DNA of 64,000 nt from Mytilus edulis. Lineage: Eukaryota > Mollusca > Bivalvia > Mytilida > Mytilidae. Below the pieces are notes generated by a model, which searched no databases, was not told the origin of the DNA, and was given only the letters and a program-made list of their open reading frames with translations. The stretch covers positions 21,811,750 through 21,875,749 of the forward strand of contig NC_092356.1 of NCBI RefSeq assembly GCF_963676685.1, in the 5' to 3' direction. Position 1 is the first letter of the stretch. Every line of letters begins with the position of its first letter. A program made the position numbers and the translations under genes. This document shows positions 33,770-45,223 of this stretch, in pieces.

Positions 33770-35900
33770 AATTCTTTGCGACAGTTATACCAGTTGGAAC
33801 AGGTAATAGTTTAAATTATGGAAGTTTAAAATTACTTCTCGGATAAATCATGTGGCCCATTCAATAATTTTAATAAATTCCCCCTCTCCCCATATTTTAA
33901 GTTACAATGTGAAATTATTCTCTGCAAATGTATGATCTGTGCTGAAAGCAATTTTATACAATTTTATTCATCATGTTCAAACATTATTTGAATAGGATAA
34001 TAATTTAAAATAAAAAAAAATAAAATTATCAGACTCAAAAGTTACAAAAAAAAGAAGATTTGGTTATGATCATGATGATTGCCAATGAGAAAATCACATG
34101 TGCAACTATCCTCCATATACACAACAGACCATACATGTCTGTCACCTTATTTATTATGCTTATCATTAATATGTACATGTCAGTAATGTATGTTCATGTG
34201 CCAAAATGAATGTACATGTAAGCAAAATGCAACTACAAATGAATACATTTGCATGACATGTCCATGTAGAATAGATAAATGTATAAAAAGATGTGGTATG
34301 AGTGCCAAATGATACAACTCTCCATCCAAGTCACAATTTATAAAAGTAAAGACAATCCTACAGTTATCAGGATAGTCATATACATTGTATATGTTTATGT
34401 CAGATATACATGTAAACAGTAATATAAGCTTAATTAGTTAAAAATCAGGAACGTCAAATTTAAATTTTCTGTAATTTTGATTGCTACATATACAGTGTAC
34501 ATGTACCTATATTTTATGACTTATGAAAGACACACATATATTGAAAAGTGGTTATCATGCTTGCATATATATTTATTTATAAAAATAAAACTTGTATATC
34601 AAATCTTAAGATAATTAGATTCTTAATCCACTATTTAGATGGGATCTTTTGGGACGGCAATACCTTTGTTTCATAAATTTGTTGTTTATTGTCCTTCGTG
34701 TCCTTAGAAACTAAATCTAGACATATGATTTATACATGATACAATTGCAAGGATTTCAAACTTTTAACATTTAGTTCAAAACTGAAAAAAAAATTAAAAA
34801 ATAGCTCATTTTGAGATCTTGTCATTAGTATTTAGATACATTTGTACATGTACATGTGTGATCCTGAAGCGCATAGCATATAAGGTTAATTTGACTCAAA
34901 TATATCAAGTAAACTTGTTTAGTAATAAGTTAATCACAATTTACCTTTCTGCTTTAAAGTGTTCATTTAGATCATTTCATACATTAACCTGTCCATTTAA
35001 AAATAGAATTAATCATACTAAAAGTCTTGTAACTTTGAATGTTTTAATGTAGTAAGATGCTAACAGCTCATTATATATTTTCCACTGAAAATAACTAATT
35101 TGATTTTAAATACAATTTTCCAAATTCAATTCAAAGAATAATTGATCACCTTATAATCTGTTATTTCTTCAAACAGATAAAAGATACATCAGATGAGAAA
35201 CTTACATATAGAGGAGCCTATAGCTATAATTAGAGAAATGGGTCAACTTGATTCTGAAGTTAACCTACTGCATTAATATGAAAATTCAAAAGTGAGTACC
35301 AGTATCTCTTAAAGTACATTTTTTACATGTTTATCTCTATTTAGATAAAGTACCGTATGAGATAAAGTATGTGAAATCTTAAATCCTGTAAATATACTAG
35401 ACATTACGTCAGTACATAATCAGCTGATAATGTAAATCAGAATTAGAATGCATAACAAATGAATTGTTAAACATTTTGTGATGACCAGTGTCAGCTTAAT
35501 TTAAGAACAAATTAAAACACAGATGACACACACATAAAAATTAATGAGACCAAGTATTTATTTTCCAGATATGCAAGAAGGGTTTTAATCTCTCACTACA
35601 AATGTATATGAAGTCCTGAATGTGAAATCTTCTAAAAAATTATATTCAACTTCAAATATGTGTACTTGAATACATGTATAATACAATATTAACATGATTA
35701 AAACTCATCTTATTTAATATAATTAATTTAAAACATTTTCAAGCAAAAAACTGATGTATAAATGTATACATATGTAGCTTGACTATTCATGCTATTCCTT
35801 CATTTTTTTCAGGTGACTGAGCTTAAAGAAAAACACACATGAAACTGTAACCAGTTTGGGAGACTCAAAGTGACCAACAAAACATTTCAATACCTATTAA
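33770..35900. other. Intergenic, AT-rich, one dispersed repeat
   Basis: The ATGTGGTGTGAGTGC-family copy is at 34283-34345. There are many TACATGTA-type short words. No exon or bounded element was supported in about 2.1 kb. Confidence 0.35.
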
Positions 35901-35908
35901 GTTTTTTA

Positions 35909-36925
35909 GCTCACCTGGCCCAAAGGGCCAAAATGGTCAATTGACCCCCTAAGGAGTTATTGCCCTTTATAGTCAATTTTTAACCATTTTTCATAAATCT
36001 TAGTAATCTTTTAGAAAAATCTTCTCCTCTGAAACTACTGGGACAAATTAAACCAAACTTGGCCACAATCATCATTGGAGTATTTTGTTTAAAAATTTTG
36101 TCCGGTGACCCGGCCAAAAATAGAACATAGGGGTAAAATGCAGTTTTTGGCTTATAACTCAAAAACCAAAGCATTTAAAGCAAATCTGACAAAGGGCTTA
36201 AATTGTTTATCAGGTCAAAATCTACCTGCCCTGAAATTTTCAGATGAATCGGACAACCTGTTGTTAGGTTGCTGCCCCTGAATTGGTAATTTTAAGGAAA
36301 TTTTGCTGTTTTGGGTTATTATCTTGAATATTATTATAGATAGAGATAAACTGTAGACAGCAAAAATGTTCAGCAAAGTAAGATCTACAAATAAGTCAAC
36401 ATGACCAAAATGGTCAATTGACCACCTAAGGGACGACATCAAAAGATCAATGTAAGATAAAAAAACCTTAATTTAAATAGTTTGGGGGTGGGGGGAGGGG
36501 GTTGAACTGCAGCAATATTTGGTTATCCGACATTGATTTTTACATATATCCATAATGGGTTAATCAATTTTTCCCTAATTAAGTTAAGAGGGGGGTGGGG
36601 GTCAGTGTAAAAACTATGTGAATTAAGTTTTTTATCCTTCATTGAACTTTTGATGTCGTTCCTAAGGAGTTATTGCCTTTTTTAGTCAATTTTTAACAAT
36701 TTTCGTAAAATTTGTAAATTTTCACTAACATTCTCCTCTGAAGCTATTGGGCCAAGTTCATTATAGATAGAGATAATAGTAAGCAGCAAGAATGTTTAGA
36801 AAAGTAAGATCTACAAACACATCCCCATCACCAAAACACAATTTTGTCATAAATCCATCTGTGTCCTTTGTTTTATATTCACATAGACCAAGGTGAGCGA
36901 CACAGGCTCTTTGGAGCCTCTAGTT
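35909..36925 (+). mobile_element. Interspersed element with GGGCC/GAGCC terminal hairpins, copy 3
   Basis: Starts GCTCACCTGGCCCAAAGGGCC and ends GGCTCTTTGGAGCCTC. It is interrupted by the TAA-flanked MITE at 36430-36662. Its 3' third is duplicated in the MULE at 41431-41755. Confidence 0.65.
36430..36662. mobile_element. Harbinger-type MITE nested in copy 3
   Basis: Ends GGGACGACATCAAAAG and (inverted) GGAACGACATCAAAAG, extending imperfectly to about 38 bases. TAA lies on both sides (36427-36429, 36663-36665). Removing it restores the CCTAAGGAGTTATTGCC block found uninterrupted at 35948 in the same family. The interior has G-rich runs. Confidence 0.7.
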
Positions 36926-37427
36926 ATGTATATGTTTGACTTTTGGTAATATTTTGGAAGTTACTTCAGTAATTGAGAGACATCAATGTTGAAAATGACA
37001 ATTTTGATAGAGGACAATTTTAAGAATATCAACTTAGTTGTTTATGGATCTTTATCTTTTAAAATATTACTGGGTGTCTGAAAGAATATTTCAAATTTTT
37101 TTGAAACTATTTTGATATTTATCATGTTTCACGTGTTTATAGGCAAATATTTATACATGTCATTTATGTTAAGCAAGGGTTTATATGAATTTCTAAAAAG
37201 ATGTATATGTGTTGATAAAATAAGTTCCAAATTAGTACAGAGTAACAGAAAATGGGATCAATTTATACTAAAACAAATCTGTTAAAAGGAAATGTTAAGT
37301 CAAAAAATGTAATTTTTTTTAAATAATTGTGTTAACATTTCTGTGCTATTTAGAAATATGTACACCAAAAAAAATAAACTTTAATATAAGTATCAATGTA
37401 GTATGCCCTTGTTATTTTTTGTTTTGT
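36601..37427 (+). repeat. Source copy of an 827-bp near-identical duplication
   Basis: Matches 41431-42257 at a constant offset of 4830 with no indels. I noticed only two mismatches (near 36721 and 36992). It begins within the nested MITE and ends in TTTTGTTTTGT. Confidence 0.9.
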
Positions 37428-37777
37428 GCAGTACATGCATTTGAATCTTGATCAAAATTTATGGATTGAATTAATAAACAGAATAAACTAATTGTTATGT
37501 TAACACTGTAGCTAAGTATATGTCACATTTAATCAGGCCAAGTTATCCGTCTTATTAACAAAGGAGATTTGATATGATTGCCAATTTCACGGCTACATGT
37601 ACCTATCATAGTTCTCTTTAGGCCATAATCATTGTGACTTATGGTAAAAATTCTCTGTTCTCTCTCATATTCTGACTTTTATACAAACCAAGTGATGAAG
37701 ATAAACGGTGCTTCTATTTCCAAAGGTTTTGAAGAAACTGCTATGGAACACAATAAAAATCAGAATATGTAGTATAA

Positions 37778-37900
37778 CAGTGGCGGATCCAGAAATTTTC
37801 ATAAGAGGGGGCCCACCGACTGACCTAAGGGGGGCCCGCTCCAGTCACGCTTCAGTGATTCCCTTTATAAGCCCCCCTGCTCCCCCTAAATCCGCCTCTG
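37778..37900. mobile_element. CAGTGGCGGATCC-ended MITE, copy 1
   Basis: Ends CAGTGGCGGATCCAG and (inverted) CAGAGGCGGATTTAG. Flanked by TATAA and CATAA, a 5-bp duplication with one change. 123 bases, G/C-run-rich. Confidence 0.6.
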
Positions 37901-38269
37901 CATAATTGTAATCAGACAACTCTCCATTAAGAGACCATACAATGTAAAAGTTTATAGTAATAGGTACAGCCTTCAATTAAGAACTAAACCACTCTGCATA
38001 TCATATTTGATTTTGCAAAAAACCAAGAGCATGCTTATTTGTAGATTTTGTCACTATCAATTATATACGTGCATGTACTTATGTATTCATGTGGTGTCCG
38101 TCCTTGATTTAAAATCCCCCCCCCAAAAAAAATATATATATATAAATGGACATGATCCATGGTCATGATGGTCATGCCAGTTGGGAGTTAAGAATATATA
38201 AGGTTGAGAAATGAGGATCTAATCATTTAGTATTTTCGACCGCAAACAATTTTTGGGAATGTATAATGG

Positions 38270-38425
38270 TATGATGTCGTCATTGTTGTTGTCTGAAGAC
38301 ACATTGGTTTCCGGACAATAACTTTAGTTTAAATTAATGGATTTCTATGAAATTTTGTTTTAAGGTTCACATGGTTCAATACCCCAAAAGGAAGGTTAGG
38401 ATAATTTAAATTTGGGGATGATGGT
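38270..38425 (+). repeat. Dispersed repeat, copy near 55596-55725
   Basis: Shares ACAATAACTTTAGTTTAAAT and TTTTAAGGTTCA..CAATACC with 55625-55690. Confidence 0.5.
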
Positions 38426-38879
38426 CCTTGGAACACAACAGATTGTCTTGAGGTGCTGCACACATGTTCCTAATATCAAAAGATTTTGTCAAAGGCAAAC
38501 AGATCATGCTCCCAACACAAAATTGTAAACAAAAGTCATCTTTTTACTTTGAGGTTAAAGGTCAAAGTACAGCAAAAATTGTATTGTAGGTATCTGTGGC
38601 ATTGACTTATGATCTAATTGCCAATTCAATGAGAATTGTCTTGCATCTTCCAACTAAGTACTTTCATGGTGAAAATTTGTACAAAAAAGGCCTACAGAAA
38701 ATGAATAGTGTACATTTTATGGTTGCTATGCCTATGTCATCCAAAGGAACAAAGTGGCGACAAGACTACAACTTTTTTTCTTCAATTTTTTTCATCAAAA
38801 ACTATCACTAAAACATAATAAATACAATAAAGATGCAAAAGTTTATGGTATTTTGCAACTTAATCCATGTAATACCATG

Positions 38880-39402
38880 TTGGTTTGCCAAATCATAATT
38901 TTCTCAATATTACAATTTTTCTTTATTTTTTGCATTTTTTTACTGAATTGTTTGAAAAAGAGTAAAAAAGATACCAAAAATTGTACTTTCATTATTTTTT
39001 TCAACCAACTTAGTACTAGACTTCCATATCAGTAGATAAGTCATAAGTGTTGTTTTCCTCTGGTGATGGGCAATTGAAAACGGTCAAAAAACGGCTTTTC
39101 TCAAATTTTCTCAATTTTCCCTATTTTAGCATTTTTTTACCTTATTTCTTGAAAAAAATCAAAAAGATACCAAAAATTTTATTCTCATTATTTTTTACAC
39201 CAACATTGTACTAGACTTCCATATAGATAGTTAAGTCATAAAGGCTGTTTTTCTCCAATGATGGATCATTGAAAACGGTTAGAAAACTGGCAATTCCCAA
39301 TTTTCCTTATTTTAGCATTTTTTTACCTTACTTTTTGAAAAAAATCAAAAAGATACCAAAAATTTTATTTTCATTATTTTTTACACCAACATAGTTCTAA
39401 AC
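38880..39402. repeat. Three-copy ~190-bp tandem repeat
   Basis: AAAAGATACCAAAAATT recurs at 38968, 39164 and 39350, and GACTTCCATAT follows in each unit. The MULE is inserted in the third unit, whose remainder resumes at 44212. This shows directly the empty-site sequence. Confidence 0.7.
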
Positions 39403-40165
39403 CGATGCAAGACGTAACGGCCATACTACCATGACGGCCATAGGATGAAACGGCCATACCCCGAAAAGATGAAACGGCCCTAGTACAAAAACGGCCATAC
39501 TTTGAAAAGACGTATCGTATCGTCCATGGTTTTTTTTTTTTTTTTTAGATGTTATAGATGAATTATTTTGATACTTATACATGGTTATTATAACTTTTAA
39601 ATAAACTATACTGTTTTTACATTATTTTTCATCTTAATTTTTGTTATATCATTTGTTTACTCATTATATATTTATCGTAAATGAATGTGTTTAATCTAAT
39701 AAAATATTAAAATATCTTATTGTTTTCTAGATGATTGTTTGATATCTTGTGTAGCAAATAGAACAAAATGAATAAATATTAATGACTATATCCGAATGGG
39801 AACTAATTTCTGTCATAATTAAAACAATGAGTTCAGTTTTGAAATATAAAACAAGGTAATCAGCTGTAATCAAGTAATGATTAAGTTGGAAATTTAAGAA
39901 GATTGTTGATTGCTTATTATTACTTCTTTGATGAACACAAGTATTAATTATGCTTTTGTAAAGAAATTGTAAAGGAAATACAATTCAAGATCACTATAAA
40001 AACACAACTCCCAAGCTGAGTTCAAGCGGAGTGAAAACATACATTTGGTAGTGAAATTCTTGTAAAAATACAAGCTGTTTGAGCAGTCTTTTTGATGTAC
40101 CGACCTTGCTTTATAAAAGTAACCAGAAATGTCGGTGGCACTCATTTTGGAAATTGCTGTTCATC

Positions 40166-42866
40166 ATGTCGTACCCCTGTGTGCTATGTGACCAGCAAGT
40201 CCGACCAAGACAACATGCTCTCCAATGTGAAGATTGTGATAAATGGCAACACAGGCTTTGCAATACAGGTATTTACAAATTTATTATTAATTTAGGTTTT
40301 GCCTTTGAAACATATTTCGTACTTTCTGTCATATTTGATACACTTTGATTTACTTTAATTTGGGTGTACGACCTTTACATGATAAGAATTAAATCTTTAT
40401 TAAGTGTTATTTGCATTACACCATTGTCCAATAAATGGACAATAGGTATCAATTGATAGATATAAAAAGAAGGTGTGGTATGACTGCGGTATGATTCCCA
40501 ATGAGAAAACTATCCATCAGAGTCCAAATGATACAAAAATTAACAACTATAGGTCACCTCACTAAGGCCTTTAATCTTTTTATCAGTGTATTAAAATTAC
40601 TTGACTATAAAGAAATATATGTTATATTTTAGTTTATTGTTATTTCAGGTATATCAATTACTGATTACCGCCTGATGGTCAATGAAGAAGTCGACATCAT
40701 TTTCCACTGTGTAGAATGTGTCCACATACCACAAGATATGGAGGTTGAGGTACATATACGTTATTGTATTATTTCTTTAAATGTTGTGTGTTCGACAGAA
40801 TTGTTTAATTTCTTATCGGTTCTTTATTATTTATGTTTCATTTTTTGTTGTTGACTTTTAGTCCGAATATAAAGTGCTGTTATGCCAAAGTTCTCAAACC
40901 GTTATTTATGATAATGTATGATTACCTTTAAAAGACCGATCATAAAATTTATTATGCATTCAAATAAACATTTACTAAATCGATCTTGTATGGTCTTCTA
41001 CGTTTTATGATTTTAAAGTGACTTATAGACCCAACTTATAAAGGTGTGAAAAAAATGTTTTAAATCTTTTTTATGCTTGTTTGTGATGAGACTGTTAAAG
41101 CCATCAAGAGAATGTCTCGAATTTATAACTAAATGTGGTAAAGTTACTAATGTAATTTATTTTTCAGTGATATTGAAGATCCAGAGCTGTCCGACTCTTT
41201 TGTAGAAGACATACCGGTAACGTTCGAGGTAGTCGAGAACGGTACAATGAAAAGAGCCAAGAAGCTAGTCAGCAGTGACGGGTTTTCGTATACAGTTAAG
41301 GTATAATTATAATTTATATAAAGAAATGTATAATATATGATTTTATAAATTCAAAAATGTCATAAATTATTTATATATGTATTATTTTTTTTGGTTTATA
41401 GAAATATGATGACATGGTATGATTGTCAATGTCAGTGTAAAAACTATGTGAATTAAGTTTTTTATCCTTCATTGAACTTTTGATGTCGTTCCTAAGGAGT
41501 TATTGCCTTTTTTAGTCAATTTTTAACAATTTTCGTAAAATTTGTAAATTTTCAATAACATTCTCCTCTGAAGCTATTGGGCCAAGTTCATTATAGATAG
41601 AGATAATAGTAAGCAGCAAGAATGTTTAGAAAAGTAAGATCTACAAACACATCCCCATCACCAAAACACAATTTTGTCATAAATCCATCTGTGTCCTTTG
41701 TTTTATATTCACATAGACCAAGGTGAGCGACACAGGCTCTTTGGAGCCTCTAGTTATGTATATGTTTGACTTTTGGTAATATTTTGGAAGTTACTTCAGT
41801 AATTGAGAGACCTCAATGTTGAAAATGACAATTTTGATAGAGGACAATTTTAAGAATATCAACTTAGTTGTTTATGGATCTTTATCTTTTAAAATATTAC
41901 TGGGTGTCTGAAAGAATATTTCAAATTTTTTTGAAACTATTTTGATATTTATCATGTTTCACGTGTTTATAGGCAAATATTTATACATGTCATTTATGTT
42001 AAGCAAGGGTTTATATGAATTTCTAAAAAGATGTATATGTGTTGATAAAATAAGTTCCAAATTAGTACAGAGTAACAGAAAATGGGATCAATTTATACTA
42101 AAACAAATCTGTTAAAAGGAAATGTTAAGTCAAAAAATGTAATTTTTTTTAAATAATTGTGTTAACATTTCTGTGCTATTTAGAAATATGTACACCAAAA
42201 AAAATAAACTTTAATATAAGTATCAATGTAGTATGCCCTTGTTATTTTTTGTTTTGTAGGTGTAGTGTTAGGAACAAGAAGGTGTGGTGCAAAGCCACTG
42301 TAATGCAGAGAGGCCACAACTTCGTCCGGGGTTCAACAGACCACATCCATGCCAGTGATCCAGGGATCACAAAAAGAACAAAGATACGAGTTGGGGTAAT
42401 AAAAATTTACATTTTACATATATTTCAATTGTGTTAAAAAATAATTAAAACTTAAGATAGCTTTAAATGTGTATTATGTAATATATACTATGCTGTGACA
42501 TACTAATGAATTTAACATTTTTTCTTTGTCCTGGAGTTTATTTTAGGTTGGCATAGGCGTTTCAATGGCAAGGCTGCCCACAACCACCTCCATTTCTACA
42601 AGATTGTGCCAGCCTTTCAACAGGAAGCCAAGACCGTGTCCATCACACAGCAGCTTGTGAGTGAACAGCAACTCAGTCGTTATCAACGAGATATGTACAA
42701 GCAGCTCCAAGGCCGTCTTACTTCACTGTGGGACCAGTACGAGGAAGACAGTATCAGAACATCAGACTTTCTCCGTTCCGTAGGCCATCTGTATGCACCA
42801 CCTGTTCCTCAACCAGAGACCCTCCCAGAGTCCGACTCTGAAGATTCCGACTACGAGTCAGATTAA
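40166..42866 (+). pseudogene. MULE-borne zinc-finger/FLYWCH/transposase-tail gene, internally deleted
   Basis: Exon 40166-40268 starts M-S-Y-P-C-V-L-C-D and has C-x2-C ... C-x2-C-x4-H (PHD-like). Phase 1 leads to exon 40649-40749 (H-C-V-E-C), completing the finger. Exon 41168-41300 ends S-S-D-G-F-S-Y-T-V-K, the start of a FLYWCH finger. Exon 42260-42395 carries its second half (V-W-C-K-A-T ... H-I-H-A). Exon 42547-42866 begins W-H-R-R-F-N-G, the MULE E-G-W-H motif, and ends in an acidic S-E-D-S-D-Y tail. Splice phases fail at three later junctions (phase 0 to 2, 0 to 2, 0 to 1). The roughly 300-residue DDE domain expected before W-H is missing. So it is a decayed or rearranged transposase gene. 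A 54-base in-phase mini-exon at 40862-40915 is possible. Confidence 0.65.
41431..42257 (+). repeat. Near-identical copy of 36601-37427 inside the MULE
   Basis: 827 bases at a constant 4830-base offset, about two differences. It ends one base before the AG acceptor of the FLYWCH exon at 42260 and sits where an exon would be expected to join 41300 to 42260. Confidence 0.9.
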
Positions 42867-43328
42867 GTGTTTATTGTAGTGACTTGATGAACATATTGCT
42901 TGTGCTTATTATGTGTATACTAGTGCTTTGTAAAAATAGTAACTTTAATGAGTTCAAGATCGTAATATAGTGCATTTTGGTATGTTTAGTGCTTTTGTTT
43001 CAGTTGTGACTTTTATAACTGCATGTTTATGTTGTGCCTTTTATAACTGCATGTTTATGTATTTTAGTGCTTTATGAGATAGGTTATATGTGTGAGTGTG
43101 AATATAAGTGTTTAAATATTGGGAGAAATGTGTATGCAGTGGAATAAATGAATGAGTGACAATAGCATATGAGAGAAAACGTATGAGATTGTTAATTTAA
43201 AAAATGTATATAAGATGAATGTCCTACATGTATGAACGAAATGTATACATGAATGGTTGGTGTGTGTTGTATGTATGATGTAAGGTTTATATGTTTGTTG
43301 TATATTTGTTTATCTGTATGACTGAATG

Positions 43329-43334
43329 AATAAA
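43329..43334 (+). terminator. Polyadenylation signal of the MULE gene
   Basis: AATAAA, within GAATAAATAAAAT, lies 463 bases after the stop at 42866, with A-rich sequence following. It is the first good signal downstream. Confidence 0.4.
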
Positions 43335-44089
43335 TAAAATATATTAAAAAAATATCATCTTTTTGTTTCTTATACTAGAGTATATTGGTATCATTGCCCA
43401 TAATACAATTTTCCATCAACAAATGCACAAAAATGGGAACATTTAAATGGTCAACAAATAGTATTCAACACAATTCAATACAATGAACAACGCAAAAAGA
43501 AACTTCAGTATGATAAAAACTCTAGGATAAAAATGAAACTGGCCATCTTTTATCATGTAATTAGCCAATCGGGTGCACATTCCTGTCAGATTTTACGGGT
43601 AATTTGTTTTGTTATTGGAAAATTCTGCAGCAGTCTCTGTCTTGGAAAGATGTTCAGCAAATAGAATGACTCTAAACTATAAGAAAGAAAAACAAAATAT
43701 TAAACAATATTTTTTATAGATATAATAAAAAGATCTGTAACATGTGCTTGTATTTATATATATCGACATTGACGGTCAACATTACTACAGTTTAAACTTC
43801 ATATAAAATATGATGCCTTAAAGTTTATATCTCATTACAAGAAAAATGATTCTTTAGAAAATGTTTACAACTGATAATGAAGAAATAATCAATATACTTA
43901 CATAATATGGCCGTAACAAGTTGTAAACACGAGCGATGATGATCAAGCAAAGATAACTCTTACAAGAATAAATAAGATCGTATGTGCAGAAAAAAACTAC
44001 TACACAATCATATTTATGTTATTATTAAGAACAAATACTTATTGTTCGTATTATATTTTATGTAATAAACTCAATAAAAAAAAAATAAA
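43335..44089. other. MULE 3' non-coding part
   Basis: Lies between the poly(A) signal and the right terminal repeat. AT-rich, no exon supported. Confidence 0.4.
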
Positions 44090-44335
44090 AGTGTGGACGA
44101 TACGTCTTACAATGTGTGGCCGATATGTCCCATGGACGATATGACGGTATGGCCGACACATCCTAGGGCCGTCATGGAAGTATGGCCGTCGCGTCTCGAA
44201 AGCTTCTAAACTTCCATATAGGTAGTTTAGTCATAAAGAGAGTCGGAGTTACAGCCCTTGACTAAGGTAGCGGGTTGTTTTCAGACAAGAGAAAAATTGT
44301 AAAATTCGAAGCAGATTACAGATTAACTGCAACAT

Positions 44336-44508
44336 CAGGGGCGGATGCAGGAATTTTCGAAAGGGGGGGTGCTAACCCAGGCTAACCCAGGGCAAAAGGG
44401 GGGAGGGGGGTGCAAAACATATGTCCCGATACAAATGCATTGATCGGCAAAAATAAAGGGGGTGCGCTCCCCCGGAAACCCCCCCCCCCCCCCCTGGATC
44501 CGCCACTG
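44336..44508. mobile_element. CAGTGGCGGATCC-ended MITE, copy 2
   Basis: Ends CAGGGGCGGATGCAGG and (inverted) CAGTGGCGGATCCAGG. Exact 5-bp duplication AACAT on both sides. Contains a 17-base C run and GATCGGCAAAAATAAAGGG, shared with copy 3. Confidence 0.75.
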
Positions 44509-44583
44509 AACATATTGATGTGTAAGGTTTACCAAAATCATTTCTTTTGATAATTTGCACGATCTTAATATACCAGAATATTC

Positions 44584-45173
44584 TTAAGGTTCATGTGGAC
44601 CCTATGGCTAAAATGGCCGTATTTTCACCTCAAAATTTACTATGAGTACAGACAAACCTGCGCATCTGTAAAAAATTTCAGGCCTGGCATGCCCTAGATA
44701 AAATAATTTCAAATATGTTTTATGTTTTAGAAAAATAAAAACTTACCAGGATTTTGCCGTGCACTTTTTTTCATTCCTCATGAAGGTGCCAAAATAAACT
44801 AAGTTGGGAAACAGGTTTGAGAACTTCCCCACAGGTAATAATTGAAGTGAGCAGTATTGATTGACATGGACATTAGATGGACAATAGATACATGACAATA
44901 ATTGGTTATTTAAACTGTGTACCTGAGTGGACCATATCAAGGTAAACTCAACTGTTTGTTAATTTTATCATCTTCTGCAGGGACGAAAAAAAGTGTACGG
45001 CAAAATCCAGTTAAGTTATGAATTTTCTAAATCATACAATGCATTTGAATTTTATTTATCTAGGGCATGCTATGCCTTAAAACGTTTCCAGATGCACAGG
45101 TTTGCCTGTACTCATAGTAAATTTTGAGGTGAAAATACGGCCATTTTAGCCATAGGGTCCACATGAACCTTAA
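44584..45173. mobile_element. TTAA-flanked long-hairpin element
   Basis: Begins TTAAGGTTCATGTGGACCC and ends with its inverse GGGTCCACATGAACCTTAA. The arms stay complementary for about 120 bases, then patchily to about 190 (TTACCAGGATTTTGCCG / CGGCAAAATCCAG). A TTAA target suggests piggyBac-type mobilisation. No transposase. Confidence 0.7.
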
Positions 45174-45223
45174 ACTATTGAAAAATGGCAAAATCTAATG
45201 AGGAGAGCTAGGGTGAAGAAAAA

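Larger units (their letters stand above)
39403..44203 (+). mobile_element. 4.8-kb Mutator-like (MULE) transposon
   Basis: Flanked by the 8-bp duplication TTCTAAAC (39395-39402, 44204-44211), and the flanks rejoin into one tandem-repeat unit. Termini (39409-39530; 44090-44200) are inverted and built from repeated CGGCCATAC words (for example AACGGCCATACTACCATGACGGCC). It carries a plus-strand gene (40166-42866) with zinc-finger, FLYWCH and transposase-tail exons and a poly(A) signal at 43329. The DDE catalytic region is absent. Confidence 0.8.

Noticed and set aside
44335-44560. Gly/Pro-rich protein frames
   Set aside because: They are the G/C runs of the CAGTGGCGGAT MITE read in two frames.
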